A stretch of DNA of 64,000 bases from Streptomyces sp. NBC_00568 (GCF_026341855.1 NZ_JAPENW010000001.1:2046001-2110000), one strand, 5' to 3'. Counted from the first letter of the stretch, positions 39,589-50,121 are shown. The notes: generated by a model not told the origin, from the letters alone. A program made the numbers and translations.

Positions 39589-40919
39589 CCACCCAGATCT
39601 TCATGGCGTCCACGCTGTACGGCACGGCCACGCTCGCCGCGGCCCTCGACACCGACAGCTTCGGACCGGCCGACCGGCGCATCCTGCTCGTCTCCAACAA
39701 CGCGGCGACGCCCGAGACGACGCCCGGCGTGGAGGAGATGCCCGGCTTCGAGCAGCTGCGCGGCCGCTTCGACGACGTCATCTCGTGGAACGAGACCATC
39801 TCCCCCTTCCACCCGGGCGGCTGGGCCCCGCGGCCGGACGACGTACCCCTGTGGGAGCGGCATCTGCGGCTCGCCTGGAACCTCGGCGACGACGACATCG
39901 AACTGGCCGTCGAGTCCATCCAGGTCAACCCGGCACTCGGCGTCTCCCAGATCTTCATGGGCGCGCCCGTCACCGTGTACGCCGACGGCCTGATGAGCTA
40001 CGGCCCCACCCGCAACAAGATCGACCCGCTGGTCGGCACCCGGGTGACCCGGCTGCTCCATCTCGACCTGGTCCCCGGCCTCAGGCCGCTGCTGCTCACC
40101 GAGTTCGACGTCGAACCGGAGATCGTGCCCACGGACGCGTTCGTGAAGGTGCTCGCCCAGCTCGTGGACACCGGCGACACCCTGCCGGCCATCGACGAAC
40201 CGGCGCTGCTGCTCGGCCAGTACCTCTCCGCGCTCGGCATCCTCACCGCCGAGGAGGAAGAGGACCTCCACGTACGGATGCTGAAGGGCGTGATCGCCCT
40301 CGGCCACACCCGTGTGGTGTTCAAGCCGCACCCGACCGCACCCGCCCGCTGGTCGCGCGTCCTGGAACGGGAGGCCGAGAAGCTGGGCGCGGACCTGACC
40401 GTGCTCGACACCCCGGTCCTCGCCGAGGTGCTCTACCAGCGGATGCGTCCTGCGCTGGTCGTCGGCTGCTTCTCCACGGCGCTGCTCACGGCCTCCGCGC
40501 TGTACGGCCTGCCGGTCGCGCGTGTCGGCACCGGCGCGCTGCTGGACCGTCTGACCCCGTACGAGAACAGCAACCGTGTCCCGGTGACCATCGTCGACGC
40601 GCTGCTGCCCGACCTGTCGTACCGCGCGGCGGTCACCGGACAGGGCCCCGGCACGGACGCGGCGGCCCTGACGAAGCTCCTGAAGGCCGTGGGCTTCGCG
40701 ATGCAGCCGAAGATCTACCCGGACCTGCGCCCGGCGGCCGAGAGCTACCTGACGAACCATCTGTCCGACCACACCTGGCGCTACTTCAAGCGCAAGCGCC
40801 TCACCTCGCTGGCCCTGCCCGGAGCGGTCCCGGCCCAACTCGCCTTCATCCCGCGCAACGCGACAGTACGGCGGGTCGCCCGGAGGGCGCGCTCCCTGAA
40901 GCGGGCCGTAGGGCGCTGA
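39585..40919 (+). CDS. Alpha-2,8-polysialyltransferase family protein
   Basis: A 444-residue GT-B protein. TTQIFMASTLYGTATLAAALD is the family N-terminus; VYADGLMSYGPTRNKI contains the Asp-Gly catalytic element; TRVVFKPHPTAPARWSRVL is the HP motif that binds CMP-sugar; and VVGCFSTALLTASALYGLPV holds the Ser-Thr motif. These are the features used to define bacterial polysialyltransferases. The C-terminus is very basic, suggesting membrane-surface association. Start GTG overlaps the GT2 stop. With CMP-Kdn made by the divergent operon, it would extend or cap the acidic wall glycopolymer at the cytoplasmic face of the membrane. Confidence 0.85.
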   Translation: MTTQIFMASTLYGTATLAAALDTDSFGPADRRILLVSNNAATPETTPGVEEMPGFEQLRGRFDDVISWNETISPFHPGGWAPRPDDVPLWERHLRLAWNLGDDDIELAVESIQVNPALGVSQIFMGAPVTVYADGLMSYGPTRNKIDPLVGTRVTRLLHLDLVPGLRPLLLTEFDVEPEIVPTDAFVKVLAQLVDTGDTLPAIDEPALLLGQYLSALGILTAEEEEDLHVRMLKGVIALGHTRVVFKPHPTAPARWSRVLEREAEKLGADLTVLDTPVLAEVLYQRMRPALVVGCFSTALLTASALYGLPVARVGTGALLDRLTPYENSNRVPVTIVDALLPDLSYRAAVTGQGPGTDAAALTKLLKAVGFAMQPKIYPDLRPAAESYLTNHLSDHTWRYFKRKRLTSLALPGAVPAQLAFIPRNATVRRVARRARSLKRAVGR

Positions 40920-41045
40920 GCCGAGCACACTCACCGCAGCCGCGGGCCGCTCGGACGGCGAGGCCGGCTGAAGCGTCCCCGGGGGACCCAGGCTGCAAGC
41001 CGCGGGACAGCCGCCCGCCATCGGGCGGCTGAGGCGACGGCGACT

Positions 41046-41428
41046 TTGACGGGAGCGCCCACGGGGGCGACCTCGGGCCGCAGAGGGCCGGACCGCCGAG
41101 GCAGCCACAGCCCGCAACCCCGACGTGCGCCCGGCCGACGCGGTGGCGCTGCTTGACGGGCGGGAGCGTCTGGAGGGGCGAGTGCGAGCCGCAGAGGCCG
41201 GACCGCCGAGGCGGTGGCGGCCTTGACGGGCGGGAGCGTCTGGAGGGGCGAGTGCGAGCCGCAGAGGCCGGACCGCCGAGGCGGCCGCCTTGACGGGCGG
41301 GAGCGCCCGGAAGGGCGAGCGCGAGCCACAGAGAGCCGGACCGCCGAGGCAGCAGTGACTTTGACGGGCGGGAGCGTCCACAGGGGCCAGCGCGAGCCAC
41401 AGAAGCCTGACCGCCGAGGCGCGGCGGT
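41046..41428. repeat. Tandem array of about 70-bp units (five copies)
   Basis: Units beginning ttgacgggcgggagcg start at 41153, 41223, 41290 and 41361 (spacings 70, 67 and 71 bp), with a more diverged copy at 41046. Each unit contains gcgagccacagag or a close variant and ggaccgccgaggcgg, which can fold as a short hairpin. Copies two and three are almost identical. The array fills the gap after the polysialyltransferase gene. Frames through it encode RRSGLCGSHSPLQ-like repeats on the minus strand but have no credible start or homology. Confidence 0.85.
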
Positions 41429-41472
41429 CGGGACGGGAGTGTTCTCAGGAGCGGGGTGTCGCGACGGCGCAG

Positions 41473-41508
41473 GGGGCGGGGCCGGTCGAATCCGACCGGC
41501 CCCGCCCC
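41473..41508. terminator. Strong hairpin right of the repeat array
   Basis: A 16-bp perfect stem ggggcggggccggtcg with its complement and loop aatc, followed by ttt. It could end plus-strand transcription that has crossed the array. Confidence 0.8.
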
Positions 41509-42040
41509 TTTGGCTGCCCGGATTCCTCGGACCGACTCGCTGTCCGGGCGACGCCGCCGCTCCGGGACAGCTCACCGACGCTGGACAGCCCACCGCCTCG
41601 GGTCACCCGCTCCTCGATCGGCCCCTTTTCCGGGGCAGGTCATCACTTCAGGCTGCCCGGATTCCCTGCGGTGGTGCCGCGCTTCGGCGCGTCGCCTCGT
41701 CCGGTTGCGTGCGCCCCGCATGCGCGCCCCGCGCGTGTCGCAGCGACAGGCGCCCAACGTGCGCCTTCCGAGCGCGCCCCCTACCCCCTTTCGCGCGCTC
41801 CGCGCGCGCCCGTGAGCACCCGTGAGCGCCCTCGCGCTCCCCTTCTCCTGCGACACCCGTTCGGCGGCACTTCGGGACCGGGGGCGATTTGTGACGATTC
41901 GGAAGAGTCCTCAACGTAGGGGCATCACCGAGATGAACTCCCGTGGGCGATATGACGAACCGGCCCAACCAAGGCGCAAGCATCCCCGACTATCGGACTA
42001 ACGTGCTGCGGGCCAGCTGAGTCCCATTGAGGGGAACCCT
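41509..42040. other. Intergenic region before the acyltransferase, no supported gene
   Basis: GC-rich with runs such as gcgcgctccgcgcgcgcccg, then a less GC-rich segment (41,880-42,010) that is likely promoter sequence for the acyltransferase. No RNA gene or domain-bearing frame was recognised. Confidence 0.5.
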
Positions 42041-43219
42041 GTGATCGACACGCCCGAGGAGGCCCGCGGGACGTCAACCGGCACCGTGGTCCGTACCGTC
42101 CTGCCTCCTGCCGAGACCTCTCCCGCGCCCCAGCCCGTGGCACGCCGGGAGAACCGGCTGCGCGCCCTGGACGGGCTGCGGCTCGTCGCGGCCCTGATGG
42201 TGGCGGGGTATCACTACGGCGGCCGGGACGGCGAAGTGGTGCGGGCCTGGGGCAGCTCGCCGAAGCATCAGTTCCCCACGCTGCACCAGCTGTTCGCCTA
42301 CGGCTGCCTGGGCGTGCAGGTCTTCTTCGTGATCAGTGGCTTCGTCATCTGCATGAGCGGCTGGGGCCGTCCGCTGCGCTCCTTCTTCGCCTCCCGCGCC
42401 TCCCGCCTGCTGCCCGCCTACTGGGCCGCGATCATCATCGTGACGGCGGTGTTCGCCCTGCCCGCCGTCGCGTACAAGGCGGTCTCGCCGAGCGACGCGC
42501 TGCTCAACCTCACCATGCTCCAGCAGCCCCTGGGCGTCGACCGGGTGCTGGGTGTGTGCTGGACCCTGTGGGCGGAGATCCGCTTCTACGCCCTCTTCGC
42601 GCTGTGCATCGTGCTGCCGGGGGCGAACCGGCGGCGCGTGATCCTGTTCTGCGCGGGCTGGACCCTGGCCGCGGCCATCGCGCAGGGCGTGAACGAGCCG
42701 CTCCTGAACATGGTCCTGATGCCGGAGTACGCCCCGTACTTCATCGGCGGCGTCGGTCTCTACCTCGTCCACCGCGACCGGCGTGACGCGTACGCCTGGG
42801 GCATCGTCGCGGTGAGCTGGCTGATCGGCCAGCACTACGCGGTCCAGCGCCTGTGGCACGCCCCGAACCCGGAGTTCTTCTCCGACCGCTCGGCCCTCGG
42901 CATCATGCTCGTCGTCACCTTCGGCTATGTCGCCGTGGCCGCTATCGCGCTGGGCTGGCTGAACTGGGCGAACTGGCGCTGGCTGACGGTCGCGGGCGCG
43001 CTGACGTACCCGTTCTACCTGGTCCACGAACACCTGGGCTGGGTCGCCATCAAGGCCTACCACCAGACCCTGCACCTCCCCTCGTACGGCACGTTCCTGG
43101 CCACGGTCGCCACCATGCTGCTCCTGGCCTGGCTGCTCAACCGGTACGTGGAGAACCGGCTCACCCCGAAGCTGCGCACGGCACTGGCGAAGCCACGCCC
43201 GCAGCCGACCCTCCGATAG
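42041..43219 (+). CDS. Acyltransferase 3 family membrane protein
   Basis: A 392-residue integral membrane O-acyltransferase with about ten helices. NRLRALDGLRLVAALMVAGYHYGG holds the catalytic-region His; LGVQVFFVISGFVICMSG is the second signature, followed by FFASRASRLLPAYW with the conserved Arg. About 35 polar residues precede the first helix. The GTG start has TGAGGGGAACCCT upstream. These enzymes acetylate sugars of exported polysaccharides and natural products. Next to the nonulosonate locus it probably decorates the wall glycopolymer. Confidence 0.92.
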   Translation: MIDTPEEARGTSTGTVVRTVLPPAETSPAPQPVARRENRLRALDGLRLVAALMVAGYHYGGRDGEVVRAWGSSPKHQFPTLHQLFAYGCLGVQVFFVISGFVICMSGWGRPLRSFFASRASRLLPAYWAAIIIVTAVFALPAVAYKAVSPSDALLNLTMLQQPLGVDRVLGVCWTLWAEIRFYALFALCIVLPGANRRRVILFCAGWTLAAAIAQGVNEPLLNMVLMPEYAPYFIGGVGLYLVHRDRRDAYAWGIVAVSWLIGQHYAVQRLWHAPNPEFFSDRSALGIMLVVTFGYVAVAAIALGWLNWANWRWLTVAGALTYPFYLVHEHLGWVAIKAYHQTLHLPSYGTFLATVATMLLLAWLLNRYVENRLTPKLRTALAKPRPQPTLR

Positions 43220-43253
43220 CCGACCCTGCCGGGCGGGCCCCGGTGACAGTGGC

Positions 43254-43910
43254 TCAGCCGATGCCGTAACGCGCCTCGATGCCCGCGACGACCAGGTGCA
43301 GGCCTTCCTCGAAGTTCCGTTCGTAGTCGCCGAAGATCTCCGCGCCCGCCGCGGCCGACAGCGGGAAGTCGGCCATGCGGCGGGCGCGTTCGTCCAGGTC
43401 GTAGCCCTCGCGGCGCTCGCCCGGCAGAGGCTGGACGCCCTGCTCCTCGGTGACGAAGCCGATCGTGTAGACGTACGTGGTGGACGTCGCGCGGACCGCC
43501 TGGGTGAGGGTGAATCCCGACTCGGTGAAGAGCCGCAGCGTCCGCTCCATCTCGACCGCGTGCAGGGTTCCCGTGAAGCGTGAACCGCTGAAGACCTTCG
43601 CGCCGTCGCGGTAGCTCAGCAGGGCGGCGCGCAGTCCGCGGTTGGCGGCGAGCAGCCGCTCCCGCCAGCCGCCCGGCGTCGCCGTGGCGTCCTCGACCAT
43701 CCGGCGGTACATCTCCGTGGCCATCTCGTCGAGCAGTTCCTGCTTGTTCTTGAAATGCCAGTAGAGCGCGGGCGCCTGGACGTTCAGCTCCTTGGCAATG
43801 GCCCGGAGGGTGAGGCCGTCGAGGCCCGTCTCGTTGAGCAGCCGCAGGGCGGTCTCGACGACCTGCTTCTTGTCCAGCTTGGGGGATCGCTGGGGTCTCT
43901 GGGTAACCAC
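43254..43910 (-). CDS. TetR-family repressor (tetracycline-repressor class)
   Basis: A 218-residue regulator. The HTH is QVVETALRLLNETGLDGLTLRAIAKELNVQAPALYWHFKNKQELLDEM, the version with APALYWHFKNK found in the TetR(C_1) class. The ligand domain contains GGWRERLLAANRGLRAALL and FTGTLHAVEMERTLRLFTESGF. The start codon abuts two palindromes with TTAAC/GTTAA arms. It diverges from an FAD monooxygenase, so the simplest model is a repressor that is released by a phenolic or polyketide-like compound and induces its hydroxylation. Confidence 0.93.
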   Translation of the reverse strand: MVTQRPQRSPKLDKKQVVETALRLLNETGLDGLTLRAIAKELNVQAPALYWHFKNKQELLDEMATEMYRRMVEDATATPGGWRERLLAANRGLRAALLSYRDGAKVFSGSRFTGTLHAVEMERTLRLFTESGFTLTQAVRATSTTYVYTIGFVTEEQGVQPLPGERREGYDLDERARRMADFPLSAAAGAEIFGDYERNFEEGLHLVVAGIEARYGIG

Positions 43911-43912
43911 GC

Positions 43913-43969
43913 TTGACAGTTTAACGCCGTTAAGGGCATGCTCGCGGCATGGAACTTAACAGCGTTAAG
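43913..43969 (+). promoter_or_regulatory. Monooxygenase promoter with two TetR-type operators
   Basis: TTGACA at 43913-43918 is a consensus -35 with CATGCT 18 bases later. Palindrome 1, TTAACGCCGTTAA (43921-43933), lies in the spacer; palindrome 2, CTTAACAGCGTTAAG (43955-43969), covers the start of the transcript. Confidence 0.78.
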
Positions 43970-43978
43970 GAGATGGCT

Positions 43979-45418
43979 GTGGACGTGAACGTGGACGTGG
44001 ACGTACTCGTCGTCGGCGCGGGCCCTACCGGCCTCGCCCTCGGCGCCGATCTCGCCCGGCGCGGAGTGGACGCCCTGGTGGTGGAGCGGGCCGACGCGCT
44101 GTTCCCCGGCTCGCGCGGCAAGGGGCTCCAGCCGCGCACGATGGAGGTCTTCGACGACCTAGGTGTCCTCGACGCGATCCGCGCGGCGGGCGGCGACTAC
44201 CCGGTCGGGATGATCTGGCAGGACGGCGAGCGGGTGGGCGAGCACCAGATGTTCGAACCGGCCGAGCCGACGGACGACTCGCCGTACAACGCGCCGTGGA
44301 TGGTGCCGCAGTGGCGTACGCAGGAGATCCTCTTCGCTCGGCTGGAGGAGCTCGGGGGCCGGGTCGCCTTCGGCCGCGAGGTCGTCGCGGTCACGCAGGA
44401 CGGGGACGGGGACGGGGACGGGGTGACCGTGGAGTTCGCCTCCGGCGCACCGGTCCGCGCGCGGTACGTCGTCGCCGCCGACGGTGGCCGCTCCGCGGTG
44501 CGGCGCGCGCTCGGGATCGGCATGACCGGAGAGACCGTCGACCCGGACTCGATGCTGGTGGCGGACGTACGGATCAGCGGGCTGGACCGTGACAACTGGC
44601 ATGTCTTCCCGCCGCGCGAGGACACCGGCGGCTTCCTGGCGATCTGCCCGCTGGCCGGTACGGAGGACTTCCAGGTCGTGGCGCAGTTCCCGGAGGGCGC
44701 GGACGTCGACCTGTCCCTCGACGGCATCCGCAGGACCGTCGCCGCGCGCTCCCACCTCTCGCCCGAGGCCGTGACCGAGGTGCGCTGGGCCTCGGACTTC
44801 CGGCCGCGCGCTGCGCTGGCGGACCGCTTCCGCGCCGGGCGGGTCTTCCTCGCCGGGGACGCGGCGCACATCCACTCCCCGGCCGGCGGCCAGGGGCTCA
44901 ACACCAGCGTCCAGGACGCCTACAACCTGGGCTGGAAGCTCGGCGCGGTACTGCGCGGCGAGGCTCACGAGTCCCTGCTCGACACCTACGAGGAGGAACG
45001 GCTCCCCGTCGCCGCCGACATGCTCGGCCTGTCCACCCGGGTCCACCGCGGCGAGGTCCGCCGCGGCGGGGCGACCCGCCAGCTCGGGCTCGGCTACCGC
45101 GACTCCTCGCTCGCGGTGGAGACCCGTACGGACCTGCCGGACGAGTCCCTGCACGCGGGCGACCGCGCTCCCGACGGAACCGTGGACGGCGTACGCCTCT
45201 TCGACGCGTTCCGGGGACCGCACTGGACGCTGCTCACGGTCGGCGCGGACGCGGAAGCACCGGTGCTCCCCGGCGTCCGCACCGTGCGGATCGGGTCGTG
45301 CGAGAGGTACGGGACCGGGGTCTTCCTCGTCCGCCCCGACGGCTACGTGGGATGGGCGGGCACCGGCACACGGGATCTGCCGGAGTACGCGACCCGGGCG
45401 GGTCTGACCGTGGGCTGA
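43979..45418 (+). CDS. FAD-dependent aromatic monooxygenase
   Basis: A 479-residue class A flavin monooxygenase of the PheA/TfdB group. LVVGAGPTGLALGADLARRG binds the FAD ADP part, VVAADGGRSAVRRALG is the DG motif, and RVFLAGDAAHIHSPAGGQGLNTSVQDAYNLGWKLG is the GD motif. A C-terminal thioredoxin-like domain follows but is short. I place the start at GTG 43979, which has AAGGAG six bases upstream; ATG 43949 would put the second operator palindrome inside the coding region, and ATG 43973 is directly against the ribosome site. Rifampicin- and tetracycline-inactivating enzymes belong to the same superfamily, so detoxification is plausible. Confidence 0.92.
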   Translation: MDVNVDVDVLVVGAGPTGLALGADLARRGVDALVVERADALFPGSRGKGLQPRTMEVFDDLGVLDAIRAAGGDYPVGMIWQDGERVGEHQMFEPAEPTDDSPYNAPWMVPQWRTQEILFARLEELGGRVAFGREVVAVTQDGDGDGDGVTVEFASGAPVRARYVVAADGGRSAVRRALGIGMTGETVDPDSMLVADVRISGLDRDNWHVFPPREDTGGFLAICPLAGTEDFQVVAQFPEGADVDLSLDGIRRTVAARSHLSPEAVTEVRWASDFRPRAALADRFRAGRVFLAGDAAHIHSPAGGQGLNTSVQDAYNLGWKLGAVLRGEAHESLLDTYEEERLPVAADMLGLSTRVHRGEVRRGGATRQLGLGYRDSSLAVETRTDLPDESLHAGDRAPDGTVDGVRLFDAFRGPHWTLLTVGADAEAPVLPGVRTVRIGSCERYGTGVFLVRPDGYVGWAGTGTRDLPEYATRAGLTVG

Positions 45419-45447
45419 CCCGGACCGCCCCGGAAGCCTGACAGCCC

Positions 45448-46098
45448 CTAGGCGCTGGCGAGCGTGAGCTTGACCGCGAAGCCGAGGAAGAGGGCGCCGG
45501 CGGCGGTCGTGGCGCCCGCGGAGAGGCGCTTGCGCCGGCGGAAGGCCGAGGCCAGCCGCGTACCGCTGAAGATCAGCGCGGTCAGATAGAGGAAGCTCGC
45601 GAGCTGGGCGAAGGCGCCGAGCACGACGAAGGAGAGGGCCGGGTAGGCATACCCGGGGTCGACGAACTGCACGAAGAAGGCGACGAAGAACAGGATCGCC
45701 TTCGGGTTGAACAGGCTGATCACCAGCGCCCGGCGGAAGGGCCGCTCCCCCGCCTCCGCCTCGGTCTCCGCGCTCTCGGCGACCGGCTCCCGCCGGGCCT
45801 GCCACATCGCCCGCGCTGCGCGCAGCATCCCGATCGCCAGCCAGGTCAGATATCCCGCACCGGCGTACTTCACGATGCTGAACAGCACCGCGTTCGTCTG
45901 AAGCAGCGACGCCACACCGGCCGCCGACAGTGTCATCAGCACGGTGTCGCCGCACCACACACCCGCGGCGGCGGTATATCCCGTACGGACGCCCTTGCGG
46001 GCGGCGACGGACAGCACGTACAGCGAGTTCGGTCCCGGCAGGAGGACGATCAGGACAAGACCCGCGAGATAGGTGGGGAGATCGATGACACCAAGCAT
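45448..46098 (-). CDS. LysE/RhtB-family exporter (LeuE-like)
   Basis: A 216-residue membrane protein with six hydrophobic segments. YLAGLVLIVLLPGPNSLYVL carries the PGP motif and VAARKGVRTGYTAAAGVWCGD the conserved loop of the RhtB family; RALVISLFNPKAILFFVAFF is the second signature with NPK. Members export amino acids such as leucine, homoserine or threonine and their analogues. It converges with the monooxygenase gene and is divergent from nothing close, so appears monocistronic. Confidence 0.93.
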   Translation of the reverse strand: MLGVIDLPTYLAGLVLIVLLPGPNSLYVLSVAARKGVRTGYTAAAGVWCGDTVLMTLSAAGVASLLQTNAVLFSIVKYAGAGYLTWLAIGMLRAARAMWQARREPVAESAETEAEAGERPFRRALVISLFNPKAILFFVAFFVQFVDPGYAYPALSFVVLGAFAQLASFLYLTALIFSGTRLASAFRRRKRLSAGATTAAGALFLGFAVKLTLASA

Positions 46099-46149
46099 GA
46101 GAGCGAGTGTCGCACGCGGCTACGACAGCGGGCAGAGGTGTCTCGCAGG

Positions 46150-46752
46150 TCAGTCACCGTCGAGGAGCGTGTCCACGGAGAGGTCGAGAACGACGCCGAC
46201 GGATTCGGGCACCGGGACGCTCTGGCCCCGCTTGTAGCGCTCGGGCGCCGCGTACTTGCCGTTGGCCGGGTCCCGGTACAGCAGGACCTCGTCGTGCTTG
46301 CGGTCGGCCACGATGTAGACGGGGACGCCTGCCTCCGCGTAGCACTCGACCTTGGGGCCGAGGTCGTCGGACCAGTTCGACGAGGTGACCTCGACGACCA
46401 GGCGGAAGACGTTCGGTGCGTAGCAGTTCTTCTGGACGAGGGCGTCCCGGAAGTCCTCGTCGACGACGGAGAAGTCGGGGATCGCGAAGTCGGCGGGCAG
46501 CGTGGGCAGCCAGAGGCCGACGCCCTGGACGTACTCGAGCCCCGCCTCCACGACCCCGGCCCGGTCGAAAGCCCTGCCCAGCTTGGTCAGCGACAGCGCG
46601 TGCGAGCCGTCCGGCGGTGGTGTCGCAGTGAGCCTCCCCTGGAGAATCTCCACGCGGTGCCCAGGCAGTGCACGGGAGAGCAGGTCGGCGGCTTCGCTCA
46701 ACGTCAGCTCGTGTTGCAGTACGGCCACGGCATCCTCCTTTTCAGGGGTCAC
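46150..46752 (-). CDS. Uma2-family (DUF820) restriction-endonuclease-fold protein
   Basis: A 200-residue PD-(D/E)xK-fold protein. VEILQGRLTATPPPDGSHA, the metal-binding FAIPDFSVVDEDF with Asp, VFRLVVEVTSSNWSDDLGPKVECYAEAGVPVYIVADRK with the catalytic Glu and Lys, are all present. Streptomyces genomes carry many Uma2 copies whose biological role is not established. A second copy, about 50% identical by eye, lies at the right edge of the window. Confidence 0.9.
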   Translation of the reverse strand: MTPEKEDAVAVLQHELTLSEAADLLSRALPGHRVEILQGRLTATPPPDGSHALSLTKLGRAFDRAGVVEAGLEYVQGVGLWLPTLPADFAIPDFSVVDEDFRDALVQKNCYAPNVFRLVVEVTSSNWSDDLGPKVECYAEAGVPVYIVADRKHDEVLLYRDPANGKYAAPERYKRGQSVPVPESVGVVLDLSVDTLLDGD

Positions 46753-46820
46753 TCTTCATGAGCGTAACCGGGGGCGCGCGGCTTCCGCCTCCGTTCACCC
46801 GTACGAAGGAACCGCCCAGG

Positions 46821-48401
<1,581 letters not shown>

Positions 48402-48650
48402 TGCTGTGCCTCCCGTGAAGCCGCCCGGTGACAGGAGTCGACCTGGGCGGACTGTAGCGGCCGAGGTGCACCCGGTGGAGGGACCCGCGCCGGGACCTCG
48501 CTCAGGGACCGGATCACGGGCCATTTTCATGGTTCCCTTCCACCATGCCGCCTGGTTCGCAACCGGTCACCCGCGGGGAGCATCTCAGGTGACACGACGG
48601 CGAGGCGGGGAGCCGATGTGCACGACAGGACGGGTGGAACAGGGGTCCGG

Positions 48651-49529
48651 ATGCGTACAAGTGGCATGAAGAGATCGCTGGCCGTGCTCGCGGCGCTCGC
48701 CGCGGTGAGCGGCTGCACGGCGCAGGCCGTGGACGCGCAGGGAAAGACGGCGCCGCCGGTACGGATCGCCGGTTCGCTCGGCCCGGCCCCCGCCACAACG
48801 GGGAAGGACGACAAACCGGCCGCTCCCTCGAAGGGCGAGGACGACACGCCCGCCGCCACCCCGACGGGGAAGGCCGACACGCCGGCTCCCGTCCCCGCCA
48901 AGGTCCTCTGGTCCCGCGGCGACCGGGGCGACGACGTCCGCAAGGTGCAGGCCCGGCTGCACCAGGTCGCCTGGCTGATCACCCCGCCGACGGGGACGTA
49001 CGACGCCCGGACGGTCGCGGCCGTGAAGGGGTTCCAGGGCAAGCGGGGACTGCCGCGCACCGGTCAACTGGACGCCGTCACCTGGCAGCGGCTGCGGAAG
49101 ATGACGCACGAGCCGGCGGCCTGGGAGCTGTACCCGTACGGCGGGCAGCCGGCCGCGAAGCCCGATCCGCGCTGTCTGACGGGCCGGGTCCTGTGCGTCA
49201 GCAAGAAGAGTCGCACGCTGCGTTGGATGATCGACGGGAAGACGGTCTCGGAGATGGACGTGCGGTTCGGCTCGCAATACACGCCGACCCGCGAAGGTGT
49301 GTTCAGCGTCTACTTCAAGTCGCGCCACCATGTGTCGACGATCTACGACACGTCGATGCCGTACGCGATGTTCTTCAGCGGCGGCCAAGCGGTCCACTAC
49401 TCCCCGGACTTCGCGGCCCGCGGCTACTACGGCGCGTCGCACGGCTGCGTCAACGTGCGGGACGAGGGGAAGGTCGCGGCGCTGTTCGCGCAGGTCCGGA
49501 CGGGCGACAAGGTCGTCGTCTCCTGGTGA
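48651..49529 (+). CDS. L,D-transpeptidase lipoprotein with peptidoglycan-binding domain
   Basis: A 292-residue exported cell-wall enzyme. KRSLAVLAALAAVSGC is a lipoprotein signal with Cys22; a Pro/Thr/Asp-rich linker follows to residue 85. The peptidoglycan-binding repeat is LWSRGDRGDDVRKVQARLHQ and ends TWQRLRKM. The YkuD catalytic domain ends with YYGASHGCVNVRDEGKVAALF, where Cys266 is the nucleophile and the His precedes it. It forms 3-3 cross-links between meso or LL-diaminopimelate residues, or attaches proteins. AGGGG lies before the ATG. Divergent from the mutase gene. Confidence 0.94.
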   Translation: MRTSGMKRSLAVLAALAAVSGCTAQAVDAQGKTAPPVRIAGSLGPAPATTGKDDKPAAPSKGEDDTPAATPTGKADTPAPVPAKVLWSRGDRGDDVRKVQARLHQVAWLITPPTGTYDARTVAAVKGFQGKRGLPRTGQLDAVTWQRLRKMTHEPAAWELYPYGGQPAAKPDPRCLTGRVLCVSKKSRTLRWMIDGKTVSEMDVRFGSQYTPTREGVFSVYFKSRHHVSTIYDTSMPYAMFFSGGQAVHYSPDFAARGYYGASHGCVNVRDEGKVAALFAQVRTGDKVVVSW

Positions 49530-49565
49530 CGGACCCCTGCGCGGAGGCGGGGCGGGGAAGAGTGG

Positions 49566-49604
49566 GGCGCGGGCGGGACCGGGGGAACGTGTCCCGCCCG
49601 CGCC
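49566..49604 (+). terminator. Terminator after the L,D-transpeptidase gene
   Basis: A 14-bp stem ggcgcgggcgggac/gtcccgcccgcgcc with an 11-nt loop lies 37 bp past the stop codon. No T tract. Confidence 0.75.
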
Positions 49605-50121
49605 AGTTGCACAGAGCCGTCGGTACGGGGGGAACCCCGGCTCCGTGCGACGGCCGATGACCAGTCGGCTCACCCCTTACTGCGTCACCGCCGCCGAAAA
49701 CGTCACACCCGGGCCGAAGAAAGTTGAAGGAAGTACGAAATCCCAGGTCAGCGGGGTGCCGCGGTGCTCGCCGGACGAGGAGTCACGGGGCCGAGCCGCC
49801 CGTGGGGCGCGGTCGGCCGGGCACGCGAGCAGGCCGGGCGCGAGGGCGACCCTCACGAGAGTGCGCTGGTCGGAGAGCTGACGGCACGACAGCACGCGAG
49901 CCGAGGGGCCGACGGCACACCGGTCGGGGAACGGGCGGCACACCGGTCGGGGAACGACCGCACGACGGCGGGGAACGGGCGGCACACCGGCGCGTGCGGG
50001 AGAACTGACGGCACGACAGGCGGCGAACAAAGGTGCGGCGGTGCGGAACCGTCGCACGACGGCAGGGCGGCGCGAGGGCCGGGAGGGCGACGGCGCGATC
50101 AGCGCCTGGATGAACGGTGGT
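49605..50121. other. Gene-free region with short tandem repeats
   Basis: No frame here has domain support. Between 49913 and 49990 the 21-bp unit cggcacaccggtcggggaacg occurs twice at 23-bp spacing, with a partial third copy and related pieces (ggcacgacagc) nearby. The segment 49,690-49,750 is less GC-rich. Confidence 0.55.

Noticed and set aside
41046..41428. Possible CRISPR array or coding repeat protein
   Set aside because: The whole period is conserved, so there are no variable spacers. Frames through it lack starts with ribosome sites and differ between copies because the unit length is not a multiple of three throughout.
41481..41500. ggtcgaatcc looks like a tRNA T-arm
   Set aside because: It is the loop and top of a 16-bp terminator stem; no acceptor, D or anticodon arms surround it.
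49677..50057. Minus-strand frame of 126 codons
   Set aside because: Arg/Pro/Ala-rich translation, no ribosome site, and it crosses short tandem repeats.
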